From positions 62,001-126,000 of the forward strand of contig NZ_CAWNSW010000105.1 in NCBI RefSeq assembly GCF_963877135.1: DNA of 64,000 nt. Reading direction: 5' to 3'. The translations under genes were made by a program, and so were the position numbers. Of this stretch, positions 54,105 to 61,996 are shown one piece after another. The DNA comes from Stenomitos frigidus_A. Lineage in GTDB: Bacteria; Cyanobacteriota; Cyanobacteriia; Leptolyngbyales; Leptolyngbyaceae. The notes beneath the pieces were generated by a model, which saw nothing but the letters and a program-made list of their open reading frames with translations, had not been told where the DNA came from and did no database searches. Numbering within the stretch: position 1 is the first letter of the stretch; each line of letters starts with the position of its first letter.

Positions 54105-54341
54105 CTACTCTTCCTCTTCCCAACTTTCGACTGCAAGCAAATCGCTCACTGGGTCTTGCATGGTGAATTCGAACGCGAATAACTCTTGCTTCAAATGAGA
54201 CCAATCGTCTCCATAAAGAAGCGCAATTTTCCAAATGCTGTCTGTTGGTTTTAGCAGCTTGCCATCGACGAGCGATCGCACTTGACGCTGCAATTTAACC
54301 ATTGGGTGAATAACCTGCTGGCTCATACCGGTTTGGATCAT
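54105..54341 (-). CDS. DUF4327-like small cyanobacterial protein
   Basis: About 78 residues, acidic at the C-terminus. The pattern VRSLVDGKLLKPTDSIWKI, then LLYGDDWSHLKQEL, DPVSDLLAVESWEEEE resembles the DUF4327 family of short cyanobacterial proteins. A longer frame reaches ATG 54458, but its first 39 residues look non-conserved; ATG 54326 is another option. Convergent with the kinase gene. Function unknown. Confidence 0.5.
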   Translation of the reverse strand: MIQTGMSQQVIHPMVKLQRQVRSLVDGKLLKPTDSIWKIALLYGDDWSHLKQELFAFEFTMQDPVSDLLAVESWEEEE

Positions 54342-54742
54342 GTAATTGAATTGTGTGAATACTCTGCTTGGTGCTTCCCAATAAAGTCTCGGCAGCGTGT
54401 AGATGAATGCTAGGAGGGGGAAGCAGCCTTTCCAGCCATTGATATTAGCATACTCCAATGAGCTAGCAAGCGATTCCTTAAAATACTTGTTTAAATTGGG
54501 GAATTACCGAACTTAACCGCCCTAAAAGGAGCGTAAAGGGCAAGAGTCAAGCACCAAAAGACGCAAACTTACATTTTACGGGTTGGTAGGTTTCCAGGCG
54601 TTGCTGGTTTGAGGACTGAATTTCGTAGGGCGTAGGAGCGGTTCGCGTTTCTTGCCTGTCACAGGGGATAACTTCCCTACAGCAGAGTCAGGGTCTCTCA
54701 AGCATCCCCAGATTCAGAGCGACGCCCGTTTTAACCATGCAC
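54342..54742. other. Intergenic region, no gene recognised
   Basis: About 400 bp between the DUF4327-like gene and the ferredoxin gene, both on the minus strand. It is partly AT-rich (54460-54520), with short repeats AGGAGCG near 54525 and 54625. I see no strong hairpin or small RNA here. Confidence 0.35.
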
Positions 54743-55030
54743 CTAACCGTGAGGGTGCAGGCGTGGGTGGAGGAGTTTTGTTACAGGGTGACCTTGCTTG
54801 AAATGCTGCTCAACGATCGTCCTGACATCTTCGGATTTTACGCGACAATACCAGGTGTCATCAGGCAGCACGCGTACGGTGGCTCCCATATTGCATTGTC
54901 CCTGGCAACCACAGCCAATGACCATTGCACCCGGTATGGAATAGCCCTGAAAAGCTGCCAGTACACCTGCAGACCCATTTCTAAGGCAGTTGGTGTACTG
55001 GCAAACGAGAATCTGACGGCTGGAATCCAT
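54743..55030 (-). CDS. Thioredoxin-like (2Fe-2S) ferredoxin
   Basis: The 95-residue protein has ILVCQYTNCLRNGSAGVLAA with two cysteines (CxxxxC) and VIGCGCQGQCNMGATVRVLP with further cysteines, the pattern of thioredoxin-fold 2Fe-2S ferredoxins. Similar stand-alone proteins occur in cyanobacteria, with electron-transfer or iron-sulfur sensor roles suggested. It follows the CobW gene on the same strand with 104 bp of repeat DNA between. Confidence 0.82.
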   Translation of the reverse strand: MDSSRQILVCQYTNCLRNGSAGVLAAFQGYSIPGAMVIGCGCQGQCNMGATVRVLPDDTWYCRVKSEDVRTIVEQHFKQGHPVTKLLHPRLHPHG

Positions 55031-55059
55031 ACAGTAAAGTTATGAGTTAAGAATTAAGG

Positions 55060-55133
55060 GTTTTGAGTTGAGGGCCGTTGAGAACTCAAAACTCTCTAGT
55101 TTGTCGACGCGGAGCGCTACTCAAAACTCAAAA
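55060..55133. repeat. CTCAAAA heptamer repeats forming a hairpin
   Basis: Inverted repeat GTTTTGAGTT (55060-55069) and AACTCAAAAC (55083-55092), followed by a further CTCAAAACTCAAAACT run ending right at the stop of the CobW gene. The repeat unit is the same heptamer as at 32345-32368. Confidence 0.8.
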
Positions 55134-56282
55134 CTACTTCCCAAAGCCTTTGCCGCGACCAACTGATGCGACGGTGAGACAATTTTCGACCTGCGATCGC
55201 AGCGCGTCGTGATCCAGATTTTGACCAATCAACACAAGTTGGTTCTTGGGTTCACCTTTCCAGTCGTCATCATCGAGCGAGAAGCGTTTGCCGCTGAGAT
55301 GGAAGATGTGCCGCTTCGGACTTTCGCTGAACCAGAGAATACCCTTGGCACGAAAGACGTTGGCGGGTAGCTGATTGTCCAGGAAGAACTGGAATTTACG
55401 GATATCGAACGGTTTGTCGCTGGCAAAGGAGACGGAAGTAAAGCCATCGTTCTCTAAGTGGTGAGAGTGATGGTCGTGATCGTGGTCATGCTCACAGTGA
55501 CCATGATCGTGATCGCAAGCAGCATGATCAGCGTGTTCATGCTCGTCATGCTTGTGCTCATGACCATGCTCGTGATGCTCGTGGTCATGATGCTCGTGAT
55601 CGGGCGCTTTGTCAGCGGGATCAAAGTATTTGTCTGATTCAAACAGCCCAACGCTGAGCAGCATTGCCAGAGGTACCTGTCCCTTCACAGTGCGCAGGAT
55701 TCTCGCGCCCTCTTTGATATCGCGGATTCTCACTTCCAGCGCATCCAGATTAGCTTCTTCCACAAGATCGGCTTTGTTCAGCAGAATAATGTCGCCGTAG
55801 CTGATCTGGCTGTAAGCCGCTTCGCTGTTGAATAGATCCAGGCTAAAGTTTTCGGCATCGACCAGGGTGATAATAGAGTCAAGCCGCGTTAGATCGCGCA
55901 GTTCCGTGCCCAGGAAGGTGAGCGCAACAGGCAGTGGATCGGCGAGTCCGGTTGTTTCGACGACCAGATAATCGATCGAGTCTTGCCGCTCCAGGACTTT
56001 ATAAACGGCTTCTACCAGGTCGTTGTTGATGGTGCAGCAGATACAACCGTTGCTCAACTCCACCATGTCTTCGCCGGTGGTGATGATGAGTTCGTTGTCG
56101 ATCCCAATTTCACCAAATTCGTTGACCAAAACGGCTGTTCTCACGCCTTGCTGATTGGTCAGAATATGGTTCAGTAGAGTTGTTTTGCCGCTACCCAGAA
56201 ACCCTGTAATGATAGTGACAGGTAAGCCATGCTTGGGAGCGTCGATCGCAGAAGAAGAGGCAGGAGTGACCGCTGATTGCAT
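55134..56282 (-). CDS. CobW/COG0523 family metallochaperone GTPase with His-rich loop
   Basis: About 382 residues. Walker A is IITGFLGSGKTTLLNHIL, the metal-binding CxCC is in NGCICCTINNDL, and Walker B and switch are in YLVVETTGLADPLPV. A C-terminal CobW domain follows (about 310-380, FVSFASDKPFDIRKFQFFL). Between them lies a stretch of about 55 residues that is nearly all His, Asp and Glu (55455-55620), suited to holding zinc or another divalent metal. The start is unclear: ATG 56282 (MQSAVTP) gives a normal length, ATG 56363 adds 27 residues. A TGATAAT half-site like a Zur box lies near 56370-56385. Confidence 0.88.
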   Translation of the reverse strand: MQSAVTPASSSAIDAPKHGLPVTIITGFLGSGKTTLLNHILTNQQGVRTAVLVNEFGEIGIDNELIITTGEDMVELSNGCICCTINNDLVEAVYKVLERQDSIDYLVVETTGLADPLPVALTFLGTELRDLTRLDSIITLVDAENFSLDLFNSEAAYSQISYGDIILLNKADLVEEANLDALEVRIRDIKEGARILRTVKGQVPLAMLLSVGLFESDKYFDPADKAPDHEHHDHEHHEHGHEHKHDEHEHADHAACDHDHGHCEHDHDHDHHSHHLENDGFTSVSFASDKPFDIRKFQFFLDNQLPANVFRAKGILWFSESPKRHIFHLSGKRFSLDDDDWKGEPKNQLVLIGQNLDHDALRSQVENCLTVASVGRGKGFGK

Positions 56283-56467
56283 AGCGCAAATGTCCGAGAC
56301 GTCAGAAGATAGAGGTTGGGACGTGATTGTTAAAATGAACAGCTTGCACAACGGCATAGCCATTCTTTTTCATTATCACCGATCTGGGGTGGGTTGTTTT
56401 TCGATTGCAAACGAACCGACTGTTGCCCATTCTAAACTGCTCTTATCAACTCTGGAATAGTTTTGCC

Positions 56468-57934
56468 ATGCCATTAATGCTCTACAACACGCTCACCCGT
56501 CGCAAAGAACGGTTTGAACCGATCGAACCCGGTAAGGTGCGGATGTACGTGTGTGGCATTACGGCGTACAACTACTTTCATGTGGGCAACGCCAGAGCCT
56601 TTGTGATTTTTGACGTGGTGCGGCGCTACCTGATGTGGCGCGGCTATGCGGTACGGTATGTCCAGAATTTTACGGATATTGATGACAAAATTCTGAAACG
56701 GGCGATCGCAGAAAACAGCACGATGGAACAAATTGCTGAGAAATATATTGCTGCCTATTTTGAGGATTCCGATCGCCTGAATATTCTCCGCGCCGATGTC
56801 TATCCACGAGCAACGCATACGATCGACGGCATTCAGCGCTTAATCCACGAATTGGAACAACGTCATTACGCTTATGCTGCCAATGGCGATGTCTATTATG
56901 CAGTCCGTCAGTTTCCAGAGTACGGCAAGCTCTCTGGACGCCAGTTGGACGATATGCAAGCAGGTGCTAGCGGTCGGGTTGACGTGGAAGAAGACGCAGA
57001 CAAAAAGAAAGATCCCGCTGATTTTGCGTTATGGAAAGCAGCCAAACCGGGTGAACCATCCTGGGAATCACCCTGGGGGGCAGGTAGACCGGGCTGGCAC
57101 ATTGAATGCTCGGCAATGGTGCGGGATGAACTGGGTGAGTCGATCGACATCCACGCAGGCGGCATGGATTTGACCTTTCCCCATCACGAAAACGAAATTG
57201 CTCAAAGCGAAGCGGTGACGGGTAAGCCCTTGGCACGATACTGGCTGCATAACGGCTTTATTAATATGGATGGCGAGAAGATGTCCAAATCGCTGGGCAA
57301 CTTCCGCTTGACGCGCGATTTGTTAGCAAACTATGACCCAATGGCGTTTCGACTGTTTGTCTTGCAAGCGCAATATCGCAAGCCGATCGACTTCACATCC
57401 GATGCCCTGGATGCTGCCGAAAACGGCTGGAAAACCTTGAAAGAAGCGCTTCAGTTTGGGGCACTATTTGTAGCCTTAACTGCCTGGAGTCCCGAAGCCG
57501 ATGTGTTAGAGCAGGAGGCTATCGATCGCTTCAACGAGGCAATGGATGACGACTTCAACACGCCGATCGCGCTTTCTGTTCTCTTCGAGTTGGCAAAGGA
57601 TCTCCATCGCGGACGTAATCTAATAATTCATGATCAAGAACGGGAAATACCTGTTACGCAGCTACAGCAAAAATGGCACACCTTTGAGGCACTTCTGAAG
57701 GTTTTAGGGTTGGAGGTGAAAGAGCCTGGAACAGTTGAGCTTCCTATTGAAGCCAACGATACAGGAACAGTTGGGCTAACGGATGGCGAAATTGAAACAC
57801 TCATTCAGCAACGGAAAGAGGCACGACAGTCAAAAAATTGGGCAGAGAGCGATCGCATTCGTAATGAACTACAGGCTCAGGGCATTACGTTGATCGATCA
57901 GAAGGATGGCGTAACGCGTTGGCATCGGGGTTAG
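56468..57934 (+). CDS. cysS: Cysteinyl-tRNA synthetase
   Basis: About 488 residues from ATG 56468 (MPLMLYNTLTRRKERFEP). The HIGH-like motif is FHVGNARAF, zinc ligands are Cys in YVCGIT, Cys in WHIECSAM and His in FPHHENE, and the KMSKS loop is GEKMSKSLGNF. A helical anticodon-binding domain forms the C-terminus (DRIRNELQAQGITLIDQKDG). Length is normal. The longer frame from 56405 overlaps the divergent CobW promoter and is not needed. Confidence 0.95.
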   Translation: MPLMLYNTLTRRKERFEPIEPGKVRMYVCGITAYNYFHVGNARAFVIFDVVRRYLMWRGYAVRYVQNFTDIDDKILKRAIAENSTMEQIAEKYIAAYFEDSDRLNILRADVYPRATHTIDGIQRLIHELEQRHYAYAANGDVYYAVRQFPEYGKLSGRQLDDMQAGASGRVDVEEDADKKKDPADFALWKAAKPGEPSWESPWGAGRPGWHIECSAMVRDELGESIDIHAGGMDLTFPHHENEIAQSEAVTGKPLARYWLHNGFINMDGEKMSKSLGNFRLTRDLLANYDPMAFRLFVLQAQYRKPIDFTSDALDAAENGWKTLKEALQFGALFVALTAWSPEADVLEQEAIDRFNEAMDDDFNTPIALSVLFELAKDLHRGRNLIIHDQEREIPVTQLQQKWHTFEALLKVLGLEVKEPGTVELPIEANDTGTVGLTDGEIETLIQQRKEARQSKNWAESDRIRNELQAQGITLIDQKDGVTRWHRG

Positions 57935-58101
57935 GGAGTGGGAAGTAGGGAGTAGGAAGAAAGAGTTTTAGATTGCGCTTTTTCTCGTGTGAATCGGTAG
58001 AGTTAAGTCGTCACTTAAAACTCGGTGAGGAGTCAGAAGCCAGGAGTTAGTGGCTGGTAGTTCCAAAACTCAAAACTCAAAACCCAAAACTTCTTCTATC
58101 C

Positions 58102-59220
58102 ATGTCCGAACAGCGCATTACCATTTCCCTTTCTAGCCTCTTCAGCATTTTGCTCATCGTGGTGCTGCTGGTATTGCTGTGGCAGTTGCAGAGTTTGTTA
58201 ATTTTGCTGATGATTTCGGTGGTGTTGGCGGCGACATTGAGTCCGATCGTCAACTGGGCAGAAGGTCGTCGAGTACCACGCTGGTTAGCGGTGATCGGCG
58301 TTTATCTCGCCTTGATTGGTGGTTTTGTGGGCGCTGGAGTGTTAATCGGCCCTACGGTGGTAGAGCAAACCGATCGCCTGATCACTCAAATTCCCGTTTA
58401 TTCAGAAGCCTTATTCAACTGGATTCAGGGCCTTGCCCTACGACTCAACACATCGCATCCAGAGCTTGTGCCGCAGTTGGTGAATCCGCAAGCGTTAACC
58501 AATTGGGTGATTCGCTCCAGTCAGCAGGTGCTGCTGCGATCGTTTGGCTTGACGAAAAATATTGTGGGCGCGTTGTTCAGCGTGATTTTGATCCTGCTCA
58601 TTTCGGGCTATATGGTCGCAGGTAGCAAAACGCTGCTTCAGGGGTTTGTTCAGCTCTTTCCGCAGCCCTGGGATCGCCGCTTGCTGGCGCAGGTTAAACC
58701 AGTGAGTCAGCGGATGGGCGGGTTTATTCAAGGTCGAGTGGTCGTATCCGCGATTCTGGGCGTTGTGACGACGGTTGGTTTAAATATCCTGGGTTTGTCC
58801 GAAGTCTCGCTGGCGCTGGGTGTGATTGCTGGCTTCACGAATCTGATCCCATTTGTGGGCCCTTTCTTAGGCGCAATTCCTGCACTGATCGTGTCGCTAT
58901 CAATGGGCGGTGTCACCTGGCTGTGGGTCTTGCTGCTATTTGCGATCGTCCAAAACCTGGAAAGCTATATTCTCGACCCGCTGCTGGTCGGCTCGTCTGT
59001 GAACATCCATCCGCTGTATCAGCTTTTAGCCGTGTTTGGTGGCACACAGGTTTTGGGCATTCTGGGTGCCATTATTGTGCCGCCCTGGATCGCTGGAGCG
59101 GCTGTGCTGCTGGAGAATCTCTACATCCGACCCAAACGCATTGCTGAAGCCAGGATTGAGCGGGCACGGAATGAGGAGAGTAGTGCGATCGATAAAGACT
59201 TCGTGCCTACAACCCGCTAG
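58102..59220 (+). CDS. AI-2E family transporter
   Basis: The 372-residue integral membrane protein has about eight helices: three at the N-terminus (about 8-80), one near 150-175 and four in the C-terminal half. It includes GRVVVSAILGVVTTVGLNI and FTNLIPFVGPFLGAIPALIV, the family signature. Members export varied small molecules or ions; the AI-2 link is only for E. coli TqsA. CTCAAAA heptamers (58064-58090) lie just before the start. Confidence 0.88.
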   Translation: MSEQRITISLSSLFSILLIVVLLVLLWQLQSLLILLMISVVLAATLSPIVNWAEGRRVPRWLAVIGVYLALIGGFVGAGVLIGPTVVEQTDRLITQIPVYSEALFNWIQGLALRLNTSHPELVPQLVNPQALTNWVIRSSQQVLLRSFGLTKNIVGALFSVILILLISGYMVAGSKTLLQGFVQLFPQPWDRRLLAQVKPVSQRMGGFIQGRVVVSAILGVVTTVGLNILGLSEVSLALGVIAGFTNLIPFVGPFLGAIPALIVSLSMGGVTWLWVLLLFAIVQNLESYILDPLLVGSSVNIHPLYQLLAVFGGTQVLGILGAIIVPPWIAGAAVLLENLYIRPKRIAEARIERARNEESSAIDKDFVPTTR

Positions 59221-59229
59221 ACGATCGAC

Positions 59230-59269
59230 CCCTCTGCAGGGACGTTCCATGGAACGTCCCTGCAGAGGG
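59230..59269. repeat. 40-bp perfect palindrome between convergent genes
   Basis: Left arm CCCTCTGCAGGGACGTTCCA (59230-59249) and its exact complement at 59250-59269, with no spacer. It begins 10 bp after the AI-2E gene stop and ends 20 bp before the BMP gene stop, so it can serve as a terminator for both strands. The GGGACGTTCC-ATGG core resembles palindromes repeated in many cyanobacterial genomes (from memory). Confidence 0.95.
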
Positions 59270-59289
59270 ATCTTTTGGCATTTAGAACA

Positions 59290-60495
59290 CTAACTCTTGA
59301 CTGTCCCCAACACACCTTCAACTAACCAATCCATCTTTTCTAGCTCAGTGTCTTTCTGCTTAAACTCTTTCCCAGCAGGGATCACAACCTTACCTTTGTT
59401 GTCTTTCAGCGGTCCCTTATAAATGATGAGGGTTTCTGCTTCCAGCTTTGTCTTGGCAGCATCGGCATCTTTCTTAGCAGCATCCGTCACAGCAGGACCA
59501 TAGTCTGACACTTTGATATAGCCTTCCTTGTAGCCACCGCGCACGAGATGCGGAATGCCCCCATCTGTGACCGATTTACCTTCCTGGATGAGCTTGGCAT
59601 ATTCACCATAGATTTTTGACCAGTCCCACTCTGCCCCAGTCAGGTAGCCCTTGGGAGCCAGCTTGGACTGATTGGTGTGATAACCCGTGCAGTAGATCCC
59701 CCGCTTTTCAGCGGTTTCCATGATCACTTTAGGGCTATCCACATGGCAGGTGATGACTTCGATGCCCTGGTCTGCCATGCTGTTAGCGGCCTCTGCCTCT
59801 TTGACGGGTAACGACCAATCGCCTGTAAAGACGACTTGTGTAGTCGCTTTGGGATTCACGGTACGTGCGCCGAGGGTATAGCTGTTAATGTTACGAACGA
59901 CTTGAGGAATGGGCTTGGCAGCGATGAAGCCGAGTTTCCCGTTCTTTGCCATATGCGCGGCTACGATGCCTGCCACGTACTGCGCTTCATCGATATAGGC
60001 AAAATAGCTGCCAACATTTTTAGGATGCTTGCCTTCGACGTAAAGACCACCCGCATGGAAAAACTGCACGTTAGGGTTGCCGGGTGCCACCTTCAAAATA
60101 TGCGGATCAAAGTAGCCAAAGGACGTGGGAAAAACCACCGTCGCTTTGTCCTGGTTGATCATATTAAGCATCGCTTCCTGGACTTCGTTGGTTTCTGGAA
60201 CGCTTGCCTGCTCAACCGTTTTAACCCCAGGCAATTTGGCAACGCCTTCTTTGCCTTCAAAATGTGCCTGGTTCCAACCGTAGTCATCTTTGGGACCCAC
60301 GTAAATAAAACCCATGACCACTTCTTTGGTGGGGCTTGCCGAACCACTGGCGGCAGGGCTACCGGAACTGGTTTCGGGCGTTGGCGTGGGGGTACAACCC
60401 ACCCACAGACGGGAGGTTGCACCGAAGGCACCAGCAGCGAGAAGTCCTCGAATGATCTGGCGACGTGGTACAGACAAGGGGCGTTTAGTGGTCAT
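59290..60495 (-). CDS. BMP-family ABC transporter substrate-binding lipoprotein
   Basis: The 401-residue protein has an N-terminal export signal with a twin Arg (VPRRQIIRGLLAAG) and a lipobox-like WVGC at about residues 31-34. A Ser/Pro/Thr linker leads to a BMP/Med (PnrA-like) periplasmic binding domain with GFIYVGPKDDYGWNQAHFEG, VFPTSFGYFDP and MADQGIEVITCHVDS. Family members bind nucleosides or other small ligands. No permease or ATPase gene is next to it in the window, so it is an orphan here; the genes beyond on both sides are convergent or divergent. The ligand is not determinable. Confidence 0.85.
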   Translation of the reverse strand: MTTKRPLSVPRRQIIRGLLAAGAFGATSRLWVGCTPTPTPETSSGSPAASGSASPTKEVVMGFIYVGPKDDYGWNQAHFEGKEGVAKLPGVKTVEQASVPETNEVQEAMLNMINQDKATVVFPTSFGYFDPHILKVAPGNPNVQFFHAGGLYVEGKHPKNVGSYFAYIDEAQYVAGIVAAHMAKNGKLGFIAAKPIPQVVRNINSYTLGARTVNPKATTQVVFTGDWSLPVKEAEAANSMADQGIEVITCHVDSPKVIMETAEKRGIYCTGYHTNQSKLAPKGYLTGAEWDWSKIYGEYAKLIQEGKSVTDGGIPHLVRGGYKEGYIKVSDYGPAVTDAAKKDADAAKTKLEAETLIIYKGPLKDNKGKVVIPAGKEFKQKDTELEKMDWLVEGVLGTVKS

Positions 60496-60765
60496 GGTTA
60501 ACTCCTCAAAGTTGCGAGAACGATTTAATTTACGAGAAAGAATCCAAAAAATAGTCTGCGATCGCTGGAAGGATAGTGTTGATCGAATAGTGACGCTCAG
60601 TCAGATTCGTTACACATCTGCTGGCTGAGCCAATCCTGCCCGATCAAGCACAGCACTGTTCGCTCAAATCGCTCGTACACGATCGCACGGCACAGTACGA
60701 AACAAACTGTAACAGTACAATTAGTGGGCAAAGATAAGTGATTGCCTACGTTAGGCATTTGGGCT

Positions 60766-61941
60766 ATGCGAATCTATGACTGGATTGTGGTGGGTGGGGG
60801 GATTACGGGAGCCGCTCTTGCGTATGAATTGCTTAAACAGGGGTTTTCTGTTTTGCTCTTGGAGCGACATCAATCCCTGCAAGGAGCGACCCGCTTTGGC
60901 TATGGAGGCATCGCATATTGGTCTGGAACAACCGATCTAACTCGTCAACTGTGTGCCGAAGGCATTGCCTTACATCGCACATTATCCGCAGAACTAGACG
61001 CTGAAACAGAATTTCGTGAGCTGGATTTGGTGTTAACCATTGCTGCCGACGAAGACCCCGAGGCGATCGCACAATCCTATACACACTTTGCTATTCCCCC
61101 AAGTTTGGTGAGCGTCGCGGAAGCCTGCGAGCTAGAGCCGCTGTTGAATCCGAATGCGATCGCTGGCGCGCTGACGGTGAAACATGGTCACATTTCCACT
61201 ACTGCCACTACGAACGCTTACACAAAAGCATTCACTAAATTGGGTGGCAGCATCCAAATCGATCAGGTAAAAGAACTGCTGAAGGGTGAGAACTCGCGCG
61301 TCACAGGTGTTGTCGGCAAACAGGACACCTACCACAGCGCTAATGTGGCTATCTGTGCCGGTGCACTCAGTCGATCGTTGCTGAAGACCGCAGGTATTCC
61401 CACCAGACTCTACTTTACGCATGCAGAATTGATTGAAACACCTCCAGTCGAGGTTTGCTTGCAAACGTTAGTCATGCCAGCGGATACCAAACGGTTTCAA
61501 CTAGAAGCAGAAGCAAGCACAACGGCATTGGATGCTTTGTGGGATCAGCCTGGACATGAGCCAAGTCCACCGATCCTGGATGCGGGAGCGATTCAATTGC
61601 TAGATGGCAGGCTGAGAATAGGGCAGATGAGCCGAGTGCTGACCGATCCAGATGCTCCTATTAATGCAACTGAGAGCGAAGTCATAATGCGAACCAAAGT
61701 TGGCACCGTCCTACCTGCCTTAAACGATCTGCCTGGTCAATGGCATCACTGTCTGATTGGGTTTAGCAGCGATCGCCTACCCTTAATCGGCACACTTCCA
61801 GGCGTAGATGGCGTTCACCTGTTTTCAGGCTTCAGCAATCCCCTGGCGATCGTGCCAACCCTGGCAAGACGGTTTGCTAGCAATGCGATCGGGCAAGGAG
61901 ATGAGATCATTGCCCAACTCTCGCCCGATCGCTTTGAGTAG
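60766..61941 (+). CDS. DAO-type FAD-dependent oxidoreductase
   Basis: About 391 residues from ATG 60766, with FAD-binding WIVVGGGITGAALAYELLKQ, GATRFGYGGIAYWSG and a C-terminal FAD segment LPGVDGVHLFSGFSNPLAI. It is of the D-amino acid/glycine oxidase (ThiO, SoxA) fold; the precise substrate, an amino acid or amine, is unknown. A longer frame from TTG 60742 is not preferred. It is divergent from the BMP gene, sharing a 270-bp promoter region. Confidence 0.8.
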   Translation: MRIYDWIVVGGGITGAALAYELLKQGFSVLLLERHQSLQGATRFGYGGIAYWSGTTDLTRQLCAEGIALHRTLSAELDAETEFRELDLVLTIAADEDPEAIAQSYTHFAIPPSLVSVAEACELEPLLNPNAIAGALTVKHGHISTTATTNAYTKAFTKLGGSIQIDQVKELLKGENSRVTGVVGKQDTYHSANVAICAGALSRSLLKTAGIPTRLYFTHAELIETPPVEVCLQTLVMPADTKRFQLEAEASTTALDALWDQPGHEPSPPILDAGAIQLLDGRLRIGQMSRVLTDPDAPINATESEVIMRTKVGTVLPALNDLPGQWHHCLIGFSSDRLPLIGTLPGVDGVHLFSGFSNPLAIVPTLARRFASNAIGQGDEIIAQLSPDRFE

Positions 61942-61959
61942 TTGTTAGCTCTTAATGGC

Positions 61960-61992
61960 TAGTGCTTAGTTTTATAAAATCACTAACCACTA
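61960..61992. terminator. Hairpin between convergent genes
   Basis: TAGTGCTTAGT (61960-61970) and ACTAACCACTA (61982-61992) pair at 10 of 11 positions around an AT-rich loop, in the 55-bp gap between the FAD oxidoreductase and the porin genes. It is a plausible bidirectional terminator. Confidence 0.45.
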
Positions 61993-61996
61993 ACGA

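Noticed and set aside
57936..57960. GGAAGTAGG sequence reminiscent of the glutamine riboswitch core
   Set aside because: It is part of a GGGAGTA heptamer run behind cysS, with no surrounding stems and no nitrogen gene downstream.
59836..60501. 221-codon plus-strand frame opposite the BMP gene
   Set aside because: Antisense to a clear lipoprotein gene; the product is Gly/Thr/Arg-rich and without motif.
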